Below are positions 31,297 through 40,635 of a stretch of DNA of 64,000 bases, piece after piece (position 1 is the stretch's first letter; each line of letters starts with the position of its first letter). Source of the stretch: CAYRFQ01 sp964423615 (lineage in GTDB: Bacteria > Planctomycetota > Planctomycetia > Gemmatales > Gemmataceae); contig CAYRFQ010000012.1 in assembly GCA_964423615.1 (NCBI GenBank), positions 62,001 to 126,000 on the forward strand. The letters are read 5' to 3'. The notes beneath the pieces were generated by a model, which did not search any database, was not told the origin of the DNA, and saw only the letters and a program-made list of their open reading frames with translations. The position numbers were made by a program, and so were the translations under genes.

Positions 31297-32130
31297 ATGT
31301 TCACGAGCATCCGCATCATCATCCGGGCGACAAGCAAGTTTGTCGAGCATGACTGTTTGCTCCGAGGAGCAGCCCTCGCTTACTATACTTTGTTTTCGTT
31401 TCCTCCACTTATGCTCCTGGCGGTCATGATGGCGGGAGCCATTTTTGGGACCGAGACGGCCGAACGTAAAGTCTTTGAACTGACTGTCGAGTACGTCGGA
31501 GAGGATAACGCCAATTTAACTCAGTCTGTTGTCGACAAAGCAGCAACGGCTCAAGGCGGCGGGTGGGTATCGTATTTCGCCGTCGGGATATCGGTTGTTG
31601 CCGCGTTGCAGATCTTCTTGCACATTCGAAGGGCTTTTTGCTCCATCTGGGAGTTAGATAAACCTGGCCAGAGTGCGGTGGCAGGGATCATTATCAACTA
31701 TATTCTTTCGGTCGTCATGGTCCTATGTACGGGTGTTCTGTTGTTGATATCCCTCGTGGTGACCGTCCTGATCTCCAGATTTGCCATGCACACGGATATC
31801 TCGAATCCCACGTTCTGGTCATTGTTCAATTTGGTCTGTTCGTTTCTGTACTTGTTGTTGATTTTTACGTGTGTTTTTTGGGTTTTGGCGGGTAACTCCA
31901 TATCCTTCAGGCACGTTTTGTACGGAGCGGTCATTTGTACCATCTTGTTCTTAGTCGGAAAGATACTTCTGGCCTGGTACCTCGCGTTGACGGCAAAGGC
32001 AACGATCTACGGAGCGGCCAATGTTTTAGTTGGTTTTCTCATCTGGATATATTACTCTTCGCAAATCGTGTTTTTTGGAGCCGAGTTGATCCAGGCACGC
32101 CGAACTCGAGCGGAATGGCTGCCGTCGTGA
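31297..32130 (+). CDS. YihY/BrkB-family membrane protein
   Basis: 277 residues with six predicted membrane segments and the family's signature start (DCLLRGAALAYYTLFSFPPLMLLAV) and end (FLIWIYYSSQIVFFGAELIQ). The function of the family is not settled; it has been misannotated as RNase BN. The short intergenic gap suggests it may be co-transcribed with recD2, though no functional link is known. Confidence 0.9.
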   Translation: MFTSIRIIIRATSKFVEHDCLLRGAALAYYTLFSFPPLMLLAVMMAGAIFGTETAERKVFELTVEYVGEDNANLTQSVVDKAATAQGGGWVSYFAVGISVVAALQIFLHIRRAFCSIWELDKPGQSAVAGIIINYILSVVMVLCTGVLLLISLVVTVLISRFAMHTDISNPTFWSLFNLVCSFLYLLLIFTCVFWVLAGNSISFRHVLYGAVICTILFLVGKILLAWYLALTAKATIYGAANVLVGFLIWIYYSSQIVFFGAELIQARRTRAEWLPS

Positions 32131-33141
32131 GTCTCTCACGATCAAGGATGTTCCTCGTGACCATGCTTTTGCTGGCAAGAGACTGTTTCTGTGGCCAACC
32201 CAACAATCAAAAGGCTAAACCCATTCACAACACCCTCTCCAAACACCTCGAGAGCTGCCTAAATCCAGTGACTCGAAAGATGGAGGCTTCGAATCGTTAG
32301 AGGAGCCGAGAATCGATAGGGTTGTTATGAACCCAAACGATTCCAAGATCATTTGAGAGCGTTTTCTGATCGCATTCGAAGCGTTCGAGGATCGGAAAAG
32401 TACGCCAGAGCCGTGTATACCACGGGGCAGGTACCGACACAGATGGTGAACGGTTTATCCCGAGGGTGCATGCTTAACTCATGAAGAAAACGCGCGCTCG
32501 ATGAAGCGAGACAGCTGTGTCCCGACTTGTTCGGAACGACGTGGTTAGCCTCACAGGTCACTTTCTTTGTTGACATCCGAGGTTACGCGAGAAAAATTCG
32601 AACGAGAGAAGAATTTCTCCAGATTTCTTTGACGGAGTGGGGAACTGTCTCCTATATTTTCAACAACTGGAGCGGACGAAAGGTGATCAGTACTATTTTT
32701 ACGTATACTCATCGAATCGATTGCACTCCAAACCAAAACAATTCGTCTCCCCTTTTGGTCATTGTGCAATCGTAACCGACAAGATTTCCTTTTTGGAACT
32801 CGGTATCGATTGAACACACTCCTCTGAGTCAACACGCGGAAGCCGCGTTCTCCCCCTCGATCCCTTTGGATTTGTTTGCCTTGCGCTGCTGATAGTATCC
32901 TTCGCTGACTCACCGAGACTCGCAAACTTGAAGAGTTCCTAGCGAAGCCATCAAGACGCAGAAATAGCAGATGCAAGTTTAGTAATTACCCTACCCCTTT
33001 GCCCTCCCTAACACCTCTTCAGCCACAAAGGCTCACGAGGTTCGGACACAGTGCGCCTTGGAGTCTGCTCAGACCATGATGGACTACTTTGTTAAACACA
33101 CAATCATAGCTCGTTTTTTTCAGCCCATAGGAGTTCGATAG
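32131..33141. other. 1-kb region without a recognisable gene
   Basis: No frame here has convincing coding character on either strand. Short inverted repeats (GAATCGTT/AACGATTC around 32288-32343, enclosing GGGTT/AACCC) lie ~160 bp past the YihY stop. The final ~100 bases should hold the promoter of the large surface-protein gene; AGGAG precedes its ATG. Confidence 0.4.
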
Positions 33142-36100
33142 ATGTTGCCAAATAGCTGGAAGTTGGTTTGGAGTCGTTGGAAGCGGTTGTCTCTCACTTC
33201 CAAAGGCGATCTGACTAAGCGAAATCAAACCTTGTTGAAACTGGAGGACCTGGAAGAGAGAGCTACCCCGGCGACGACGGGCGAAGGTGGCCTCGGTGGA
33301 AATCTTCAAGTGACGCTGGCGTACACCATTAACGGCAACGATGAAATACCGGCCCCAGGAACTCTTGTGGAAGTGGGAGACACGCCGGAACTCGGGTACT
33401 CAGTCACCCTTGGCGATCAATCACTCCCCGTCGTCGACTTCGTGTTGGAGGACATAACCGGTGGCTTTGGCTTAACTTACACGTATAACCCGGAGTCCCC
33501 TCCTCCTCCTGATTCTCCCGTTCGTGTTCCGACGACCGCTGGTGCCATTCAGATGGTCCCTTGGTCCGACCCAAACCTCCTGGCAACGTACCCGTTCCTC
33601 ACTTATTTCAATGTTGGGGATGTTGGTGGGATAACTACACCTGAATTCCCTGACGGAATTCCCAACGGTACGCTCGATCCAGGCGAAACTTGGGAGTTCG
33701 TCTACGTCGGGGACCTCTTCGTCGTGCCCGACACCACCTCTCCAACCGGCGAGGTACGGACTGCGGAAGTTGAAGTTGTCAATCCCATGGACTCCAGCGA
33801 TACATTGCGTGTCGCGGATTCGGAGATCTACTTTGCTCTTCCCAGTTCATCTGGTGAGAACCCAGGTGTTGGGGTGACTGCCCTGCTCGACGGTCAGGAA
33901 TACGAAGTCTCACCGGGCAAATACTACTTCATCGATGGTTCCGACAACGCTGACTTCGAGTATACAATCACCAACACAGGGGACGCCCCCTTACGTCCGT
34001 TGTCAATCGTTGATGACAACGGTAGCAACGCATACTCGTTCATCACGATCGATGACAACGGAACTCCAGATTACCCAGACGACGACATTGTGACGTTTGA
34101 TGCGTCGTTTGGTGGGGACTCCGTCGGAACCGATGGCATCCTGGACGTAAATGAAACGTGGACCTTCGCAAGAAGCGATGCACCTCCCATGGAAGGGACG
34201 ATCCGGACGGACATCACCGCTGACTTCGCCTCGGTCGACACAGGCACGCAGGTTTCGGCCACGGATTTCAATTTCTACACCGGCCTGACCGCTGACTTGG
34301 ATCTGGAACTTCTGGTCAATGGGGATTCCGGAACGACCGCGGCCGCACCGCTCTACGTCCTTGTCGAAGACGGCAACACGGTCACTTATGCGTTCAACTT
34401 GACGACGACGGGAACTGGAGTTGTCGACGAAACCTCGAGTGGAATTTGGAACCGTTCTGGCCAAGGGGTCTCCACGCCGTCCGGTACGTTCGCAGACGCG
34501 TCCTTCCAGGACGGTGATGTGAGCGGAGGAGTGAACGGAGCACTCGACGCTGGCGAAACCTACGCTTACACATTGACCGAACCAGTCCTGCCGGGACTGC
34601 AAACGATCGACGCCACCGGCTTGGGTAATGCGGTCGTCCCCGAACAAAACCCAGATCCGAGCAACAGCCCGACCCTCCCAGTAAATTCCGATCAAGTAGA
34701 AGCGTACTACTTCGGTGTCCTTCCAGGTGTTGCCGTTGACATGAAACTGGACGGCCAAGACTACTTCGATGCACCTGGGAAATACTTCATCGCCGGTGAC
34801 GACGGAACATTCACTTATGAAGTGACGAATACCGGCAATGTTCCGCTCCACAATGTCACGGCCGTCGATGACAACGGAACGCCCAATATGGCTGGGGACG
34901 ACATCACACTCACACTCAAGAGTGGCGACAACGGAAATAATATTCTCGAAGACGGTGAGGTCTGGATCTACGAGCGAACTGATGCGACGAGTCCGGGACA
35001 GGTAACCAACAGCGTTCTTGTGACCGCCGAGGAACAGTTGACCGGCGACAACAACGAAACCACCGCGACCGACCGAACGAACTACTTCGGTGTCATCGTG
35101 GACGTTGAGATCGACTTGAAGATCAACGGAGAGGACAACGACGTTGCTCCCGGCTTCGAGGTCCTCGCAGGTAACAACGTTCCGTTTACCTATTTCGTAA
35201 CGGCCCCCACCAGCAACTTGCCTCTCAATATCGATAGCCTTGTCGACGATAACGGCACGCCTCTGGATGCCAGCGATGACTTCGAAGTTCAGGGAGTTGT
35301 CGACCAGAATGGTGTGAACGTAGGAGACCTTAACGGCAATGGTCTGCTCGATCCCGACCTCGATGGCGCTGGGCCGATGCAAGCCGAGACGTGGCAATTT
35401 GCAGCCAACAAAGACGCGTTGGCTGACGGACCTTATGAGCATACAGCTACCGTCGTAGCCTCAGAAAGCAACTCTGGCGGAACCGACACGGACACAGACT
35501 CAGCCTTTTACTTCGGGGTCCAGCCATCCGTGAGTATCACTTCGCAAGTTAACGGTGAGGACGCTGACACGCTTGCCGATTCTGTGCCGATTGAGGTCGG
35601 CAACACTGCCAACTTCACCTATTCGGTGACGAACACAGGGAATCGACCGCTCTCCAACGTCGTTGTTGTCGACGATAACAACACGCCCAACGATCCCACG
35701 GACGACTTCCGCTCCGACGACGGCACATTGACCTTCGTTGGTGGGGACGACGACAACGACGGCGAACTCGATAATGACCCCGATGGCGATGGTCCCCTTA
35801 CGGGTGAGGTTTGGCTGTACACTGCCGAGAAAGTCGTTGAGACTGAAGATGCCTTCCTTCACATCGCCGAAGTGACTGCCACCGAAGCGATCACAAATAC
35901 AGAGGTGGATGCCTCCAACCCGAACCACTATAACGGCTTCGCTCCGGTAACTACCAATCCAGCCATCCAGTTAACCAAGTATGTCTCGGTCATCACGGAC
36001 ACTGATTTCGATGCTGAGAATTTTACTCCGATTGACGATCGAGGTGATGACACCACGACCACGAGCTACACGTTGGACTTTGAGTTGGACGATAATGGCG

Positions 36101-38061
36101 ACCCATTGGACCCCGGAACTCGTATCTCCGACCAGTGGAGTGATTGGGCTGGGTTGGGAATCAAGACGATCATCGGCAACCAAGACAAGTTTACTCAATA
36201 CCCACCGATGATCTTCGACAGTGCCAATCCAAGTGGTGGAGATAGTGACCTGGTGACGCCTGGGTACCACGCAAGCAACACCGAGGCCCGCGAGAACATT
36301 CTGATCATTTCCGAGGACAACGACGCCAACGACCCCGACGACAAAGCTTCTGGAGGAATGCTCGAGTTCACATGGACGAGCGGCGTTGACCTCGACTGGA
36401 TCGGCTTGCTCGACTTGGACGCTAATGAGACCGGCAATAAGGTCATCACTTACGACGAGAACGGCAACGTCCTCGAGTCCCTCTCGGTCCAACCACCCCC
36501 AGGTGACAACTCATGGGCGGAGGTCGGCTTCCAGCAGTCTAGTGATGTCTACAGATTGGAAGTTTACTTCCCACGAAGTGGTGCCGTGACTGACCTTGTC
36601 TTCTCGACAACCGCGGAATCTCGAGAGTTATTCGATGCCAACGAACCTGGAGAGGTAACGGCCGAGGTCGGCAACGGGCTCATTTTTGACTACGACGTTT
36701 CAAACACAGGGGACGTGAGCCTCACGAACGTCGTCGTCATGGACGACAACGCAACTCCGAACGACCAGAGTGACGATTTTGCAGCCCTTCCGGTCGAAGT
36801 CAATGGGTTCAATGTTGGGGACACCAATACGAACGACCTCCTCGACCCAGGCGAGACTTGGTTCTTCCAGGAAGCAACCGATGTCACTGCCGAGGACCAA
36901 GGTTCGTCCTTCACCAACACTGCAACGGTAACCGCTGACGTGGTTGGTCAAAGCGGACAATCGGTCACTGACGACGACCTCGCCAACTGGACCGTTCCGG
37001 AAGCTCTGCAGTTCGAAGGGTTCGTCCAGGACTCCGAGGGGCTGATCTCGATCGACGTGAACAATTACGACAACCAAGTTTCGCAAAATGGTTACAGTTG
37101 GATTGAGCACGGCAACGGTTCTGATGGCAACTCGTTGACGACCAGCCAGAACACCGGGACTCTCAATAACTCAAACTACGAGACCAACAGCCCGCGGCTC
37201 GACTACAAAGTTGTGTTCAACCGAACCGGCGTGCATTACCTCTGGATTCGCGGCATCGGAACTTCCGGCAAGGATGACTCGGTTCATGCAGGTCTTGACG
37301 GAGAAGGAGTGAACACGGCGGACCGAATCAGTAGCTTCGGCACAGGATGGACTTGGTCTAAGTCGACGATGGACAACGTTCGCGCGACGATCAACGTGAC
37401 GTCCGAGGGCGAGCACACTATCAACTTGTGGATGCGTGAAGATGGCTTCATCGTCGACAAGATCCTCGTGACCTCTGACCCGAACTACATCCCGTATGGC
37501 GCTGGCCCTTCCGAGAGCCCACGAGCGGAGACTGGCGCAACGGGTGGAACGACTCCCGCAGGAAACTCCTCGGCACCACCGATCCATGAAGGAACTTCAG
37601 ACGCCAATGGCAACTTGACGATGTTCTGGGAAGCCGAAGCCTTCTACTCTAACTCAGGCTTCGATGTTAACCAGGGACAAGGAGCTTCCGGTGGTCAGTA
37701 CGTTGGCACAAACAACGGTGCCGGCACGAGCCTTAATAGTTCGAATGTGGACCAAGAAATCGTTTATAAGGTCGACCTTGACACCGCAGACGAATTTTAC
37801 CTCTTCGGGTTGACCAAGTCGCCAACGGACAACGATAACTCGTTCTGGGTTCAGGTCGACGGTGGGGAATGGATTCTCTGGGATACCACGGTGAGCAACG
37901 ATTGGACTTGGGACGAAGTCAAGGACCGTAACGATCAGGCACGACGTTCGTTTACTTTGTCCGAAGGTGAGCACACGATTCGAATCCGCCTCCGTGAGGA
38001 CGGGACGCAACTCGACCAGTTGATGTTGACCAACGATACGAGTTACCAGCCAGGTACATAA
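33142..38061 (+). CDS. Large repeat-rich cell-surface protein with C-terminal carbohydrate-binding-like domains
   Basis: 1639 residues, AGGAG 9 bases before the ATG. The N-terminus carries LLKLEDLEERATPAT, the export-associated tag of many Gemmatales surface proteins, in place of a classical signal peptide. Then come six or seven diverged ~110-130-residue beta repeats sharing VDDNGTP-D-D, 'FTY-VTNTGN-PL' and 'LDPGETW-F' (~90-980 and again ~1170-1290), similar to DUF11/CARDB-like adhesin repeats. The C-terminus has two copies of a ~150-residue domain (~1295-1450 and ~1485-1639) with SWIEHG/FWVQVDG, GEHTI-LWMREDG and DKILVT/DQLMLT, resembling carbohydrate-binding or GH115 C-terminal-type sandwiches. 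Very acidic (D, E, T, N). Probably an adhesin or polysaccharide-binding stalk. A strong terminator follows. Confidence 0.82.
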   Translation: MLPNSWKLVWSRWKRLSLTSKGDLTKRNQTLLKLEDLEERATPATTGEGGLGGNLQVTLAYTINGNDEIPAPGTLVEVGDTPELGYSVTLGDQSLPVVDFVLEDITGGFGLTYTYNPESPPPPDSPVRVPTTAGAIQMVPWSDPNLLATYPFLTYFNVGDVGGITTPEFPDGIPNGTLDPGETWEFVYVGDLFVVPDTTSPTGEVRTAEVEVVNPMDSSDTLRVADSEIYFALPSSSGENPGVGVTALLDGQEYEVSPGKYYFIDGSDNADFEYTITNTGDAPLRPLSIVDDNGSNAYSFITIDDNGTPDYPDDDIVTFDASFGGDSVGTDGILDVNETWTFARSDAPPMEGTIRTDITADFASVDTGTQVSATDFNFYTGLTADLDLELLVNGDSGTTAAAPLYVLVEDGNTVTYAFNLTTTGTGVVDETSSGIWNRSGQGVSTPSGTFADASFQDGDVSGGVNGALDAGETYAYTLTEPVLPGLQTIDATGLGNAVVPEQNPDPSNSPTLPVNSDQVEAYYFGVLPGVAVDMKLDGQDYFDAPGKYFIAGDDGTFTYEVTNTGNVPLHNVTAVDDNGTPNMAGDDITLTLKSGDNGNNILEDGEVWIYERTDATSPGQVTNSVLVTAEEQLTGDNNETTATDRTNYFGVIVDVEIDLKINGEDNDVAPGFEVLAGNNVPFTYFVTAPTSNLPLNIDSLVDDNGTPLDASDDFEVQGVVDQNGVNVGDLNGNGLLDPDLDGAGPMQAETWQFAANKDALADGPYEHTATVVASESNSGGTDTDTDSAFYFGVQPSVSITSQVNGEDADTLADSVPIEVGNTANFTYSVTNTGNRPLSNVVVVDDNNTPNDPTDDFRSDDGTLTFVGGDDDNDGELDNDPDGDGPLTGEVWLYTAEKVVETEDAFLHIAEVTATEAITNTEVDASNPNHYNGFAPVTTNPAIQLTKYVSVITDTDFDAENFTPIDDRGDDTTTTSYTLDFELDDNGDPLDPGTRISDQWSDWAGLGIKTIIGNQDKFTQYPPMIFDSANPSGGDSDLVTPGYHASNTEARENILIISEDNDANDPDDKASGGMLEFTWTSGVDLDWIGLLDLDANETGNKVITYDENGNVLESLSVQPPPGDNSWAEVGFQQSSDVYRLEVYFPRSGAVTDLVFSTTAESRELFDANEPGEVTAEVGNGLIFDYDVSNTGDVSLTNVVVMDDNATPNDQSDDFAALPVEVNGFNVGDTNTNDLLDPGETWFFQEATDVTAEDQGSSFTNTATVTADVVGQSGQSVTDDDLANWTVPEALQFEGFVQDSEGLISIDVNNYDNQVSQNGYSWIEHGNGSDGNSLTTSQNTGTLNNSNYETNSPRLDYKVVFNRTGVHYLWIRGIGTSGKDDSVHAGLDGEGVNTADRISSFGTGWTWSKSTMDNVRATINVTSEGEHTINLWMREDGFIVDKILVTSDPNYIPYGAGPSESPRAETGATGGTTPAGNSSAPPIHEGTSDANGNLTMFWEAEAFYSNSGFDVNQGQGASGGQYVGTNNGAGTSLNSSNVDQEIVYKVDLDTADEFYLFGLTKSPTDNDNSFWVQVDGGEWILWDTTVSNDWTWDEVKDRNDQARRSFTLSEGEHTIRIRLREDGTQLDQLMLTNDTSYQPGT

Positions 38062-38156
38062 TGTCAGGAGGTAGGTGGCCAGCTTTATTCTGAGTTGGCC
38101 CACCTTCCGGCTGTTCTCGCTGATCGAAAAATCCCGCTTCCAACCTACGCACAGGC

Positions 38157-38190
38157 GTCCAAGCTCACGGAGAACTTGGACGTTTTTTTG
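38157..38190 (+). terminator. Rho-independent terminator after the surface-protein gene
   Basis: CGTCCAAG (38157-38164) pairs with CTTGGACG (38176-38183) and is followed directly by seven T residues (38184-38190). It lies ~95 bp after the surface-protein stop, in the correct orientation. Confidence 0.9.
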
Positions 38191-38461
38191 TTTGTGGACC
38201 GGACTCTACACCGATTTGGCTAAAATAATCACATTTTTAAAAACGTGGAACGAGAGTTTCTGCTCCTTGATACCAGCCCGACGCCCACCTTTTAAGGATG
38301 CACGAAGATAGTCTACTTGAAGATCGTTTTGACGTTATTAAGCACTCTTGTATCATTGAATTTTACGACGTTTGCGATACTTTACATGAGTACACGAATC
38401 GTAAAAGTGGGTATGACCACCCCCCTCAAAATACTTCTCGGCTATAAGACGGAGAATAACC

Positions 38462-38740
38462 GTGAAAAAGGACATCCACCCCAATTATCGGTATGTGGTC
38501 TTCATGGACCAATCGGCGAATTATTCATTCGTTACACGTTCGACCGTCCAGACCAAGGAAACCATCGTTTGGGAAGACGGGAACGAATATCCACTCGTAA
38601 AAGTGGACGTCTCGGCGGCTTCCCATCCGTTTTACACCGGCAAGATGAAATTCATGGACTCAACAGGGCGCCTCGAGCGATTCCGCAAGAAGTTCGGCGA
38701 CGGGTACAAGAAAAAAGACACCAAGAAGAAGAAAAAGTAA
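38462..38740 (+). CDS. rpmE: 50S ribosomal protein L31, zinc-free (type B-like) form
   Basis: 92 residues: VKKDIHPNYRYVVFMDQ, TRSTVQTKETIVWEDGNEYP, VSAASHPFYTGKMKFMD, then a Lys-rich tail. It contains no Cys residues, so it is the C-minus form that does not bind zinc; bacteria often express this variant when zinc is scarce. It starts with GTG, with GGAG about 8 bases upstream. It stands alone between unrelated genes. The 38741-39228 gap shows nothing I can support. Confidence 0.92.
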   Translation: MKKDIHPNYRYVVFMDQSANYSFVTRSTVQTKETIVWEDGNEYPLVKVDVSAASHPFYTGKMKFMDSTGRLERFRKKFGDGYKKKDTKKKKK

Positions 38741-39228
38741 CTCGACTGGGTACCGTTCCAATTGGTAATGACGGACACGAATAGGTTTCCAGTTTGAGTT
38801 AGGTATGGTACGCAGTTTCCGAGTCGCTTGGTCCAGCGCCTTCCCGCTTCGCTTGGGGCTAGCTTTGCTTCCTGAATGTTCAGTTCAATAGCAATTTAGC
38901 TATCTCTTCGCAACCGCGACTCGGAGAACGAGAACCTGTGGTGAATGCAAACTGGAACGGCTCCAACATCCTTTCCTTCTGAGAACGAAAATAGCACATT
39001 CGTGTCGTGCCTGCGTGTATCCTACGGTCGAACGTAAGAACAAGTCAGGCATCTCGTCGCGAAGTTTTCCCTTACCCTTCTACAAACTTGCGGTTTCTAT
39101 CAGATCGTGACTTGGTGTCCGCCTTCTTGCTTCTGAGCCAGTGATCCTCACCTTGGCTTTCGTCCTGGGCGCTCGCGATGCGATCGAGTTGCGAGCAAAC
39201 CAAAGCCATACCGACACCCGGCCTATCC

Positions 39229-40191
39229 TTATCGATGCCGAACAGAATCGGGGTGTGTCGGGAAATCGATTCTATGAACTTCCTTCTCCTTGGTTTCGGT
39301 ATCTTCCCAGTGGGCCGGGATCGTAAAGTGTTTTTCCTTCAGGGATGCGGATAGAGGCTTGTTGAGCACGGGATTCAAATATTCGGTCTGGATGAGGATT
39401 CGGTTCTGTTGTTCTTTCGATTCATTTCCCCACCACTCCACTCGCACAGGCCACAGAGTTTTTCCGTCGAGGTACACCCGACATTCTCGGGGCTGGACTT
39501 CCAAACGTAAGTGCGGGGGAATGTGGTCTCGGTCCTTCCAATTCGGAATCCATCTTCCTTTCACCTCGATGAGCAACTCCTGATCCGCCCGGACACCTCG
39601 TCTGGCCAGGTTTTGGAGGTTGTTCCGTAGAGATCTCAAAAGTGTGGAGCTACCAAGGAAGGCGTTCTTGTAAATCATTTCCTCTCGCTCGGTGGCATTT
39701 CGAGAGAGATCTTCTGTCCGATCGAAAACCTGGGGAAGTTCCGTGATTTTGATCTTGCCGGCAAGACTGCCAAACTGGAGGTTTTCGGCGAGGGATTTTC
39801 CATCACTGATTAGGGTCAACTTGCCCAGGCTGCGAACCGTTCGAATCTTGAGGTCCAATCGAAGTCGTTCGTTGGGAGCTTGAAAGAATTGACCATTCGC
39901 TGAGTAATTGATCGAGCCATAACGCACCTCTTGCTTGATATCGGCCTGGACCCAGGGAAACCGATCAGGACGAAATTTTTCAAAGGCTACCCCGAGGAGT
40001 TCCCCTGCACCAAGCTTGGCCCATCGAGACGGCATTGCCGCCTGTTGGACTGGCTTTGGTGAAAGGGCAGGCAGTTCGGGTTTCTGGTTCGGGATGCTGG
40101 CGAGCGGTGAGGAGGTTCCGTGGATCAAACCAGCCACAAACAGTCCGACGCCCACGATGACTAACAAAAAGGTAATGCACACTCGTGGCAT
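39229..40191 (-). CDS. Exported protein of unknown function, LolA-like character
   Basis: 320 residues with an N-terminal signal anchor (MPRVCITFLLVIVGVGLFVAGLIHG), a Pro-rich linker, then a ~240-residue domain of paired strands (VQADIKQEVRYGSINYSANGQFF, LRLDLKIRTVRSLGKLTLISDGKSL, CRVYLDGKTLWPVRVEWWG). This pattern resembles LolA/LolB-like lipid-binding folds common in planctomycetes, but no diagnostic motif is decisive. The gene points away from the following plus-strand lipoprotein gene; the 445 bp between them include the REP-like hairpin. Confidence 0.6.
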   Translation of the reverse strand: MPRVCITFLLVIVGVGLFVAGLIHGTSSPLASIPNQKPELPALSPKPVQQAAMPSRWAKLGAGELLGVAFEKFRPDRFPWVQADIKQEVRYGSINYSANGQFFQAPNERLRLDLKIRTVRSLGKLTLISDGKSLAENLQFGSLAGKIKITELPQVFDRTEDLSRNATEREEMIYKNAFLGSSTLLRSLRNNLQNLARRGVRADQELLIEVKGRWIPNWKDRDHIPPHLRLEVQPRECRVYLDGKTLWPVRVEWWGNESKEQQNRILIQTEYLNPVLNKPLSASLKEKHFTIPAHWEDTETKEKEVHRIDFPTHPDSVRHR

Positions 40192-40528
40192 GGGAAACTT
40201 TTCCGATTTTGATGAAAGTTCCGACTTCTGGGGTGCCGAGTATACCCATAGCAGATTCTGGGATAAAGACGAAAGGCCAAGGTTGTCTCTGCTTGGGTTG
40301 GGTCAGTGGTTTTCGGATTCATAACGTGGTAGAGGTTACAAGTCCTTCCTACGTTTCAAGTCCAAATGACCGCCGCCCGTTGGTGTGATTTTGTCTCGGT
40401 GAAGGGACGACTTTGGAAAGCCTTGGGCCTTGGCCATTGAGGTTGATCTTCAAGCAAATTCATTTCCGGAAATTCTCCAGGCCGAAGCGGGAGCTAGCCT
40501 TTGGGTGCGGAACCGCCGCGGGCATGAG

Positions 40529-40573
40529 TTTGCAGGCAAGGTGCCTGCACCCGGCAGGTACCTTGCCTGCAAA
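40529..40573. repeat. REP-like palindrome
   Basis: TTTGCAGGCAAGGTGCCTGC (40529-40548) and GCAGGTACCTTGCCTGCAAA (40554-40573) are inverted copies with one mismatch across a 5-nt loop. A further GTGCCTGCA half-copy follows at 40579-40587. It is 62 bp upstream of the next gene's ATG and could also influence its expression. Confidence 0.7.
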
Positions 40574-40635
40574 GCGACGTGCCTGCACTCGAGAGGCTTG
40601 CGGGAGCGACCATAGAACGCGAAAGGGTGGGAGCT

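Noticed and set aside
32551..32976. 141-residue minus-strand frame before the surface-protein gene
   Set aside because: Arg/Ser-rich translation with no structural pattern or RBS; probably non-coding.
34003..35442. 479-residue minus-strand frame
   Set aside because: Antisense of the surface-protein repeats; codon pattern and motifs favour the plus strand.
38741..39228. Searched for a tRNA or small RNA in the gap after rpmE
   Set aside because: No cloverleaf or conserved T-loop pattern was found by eye.
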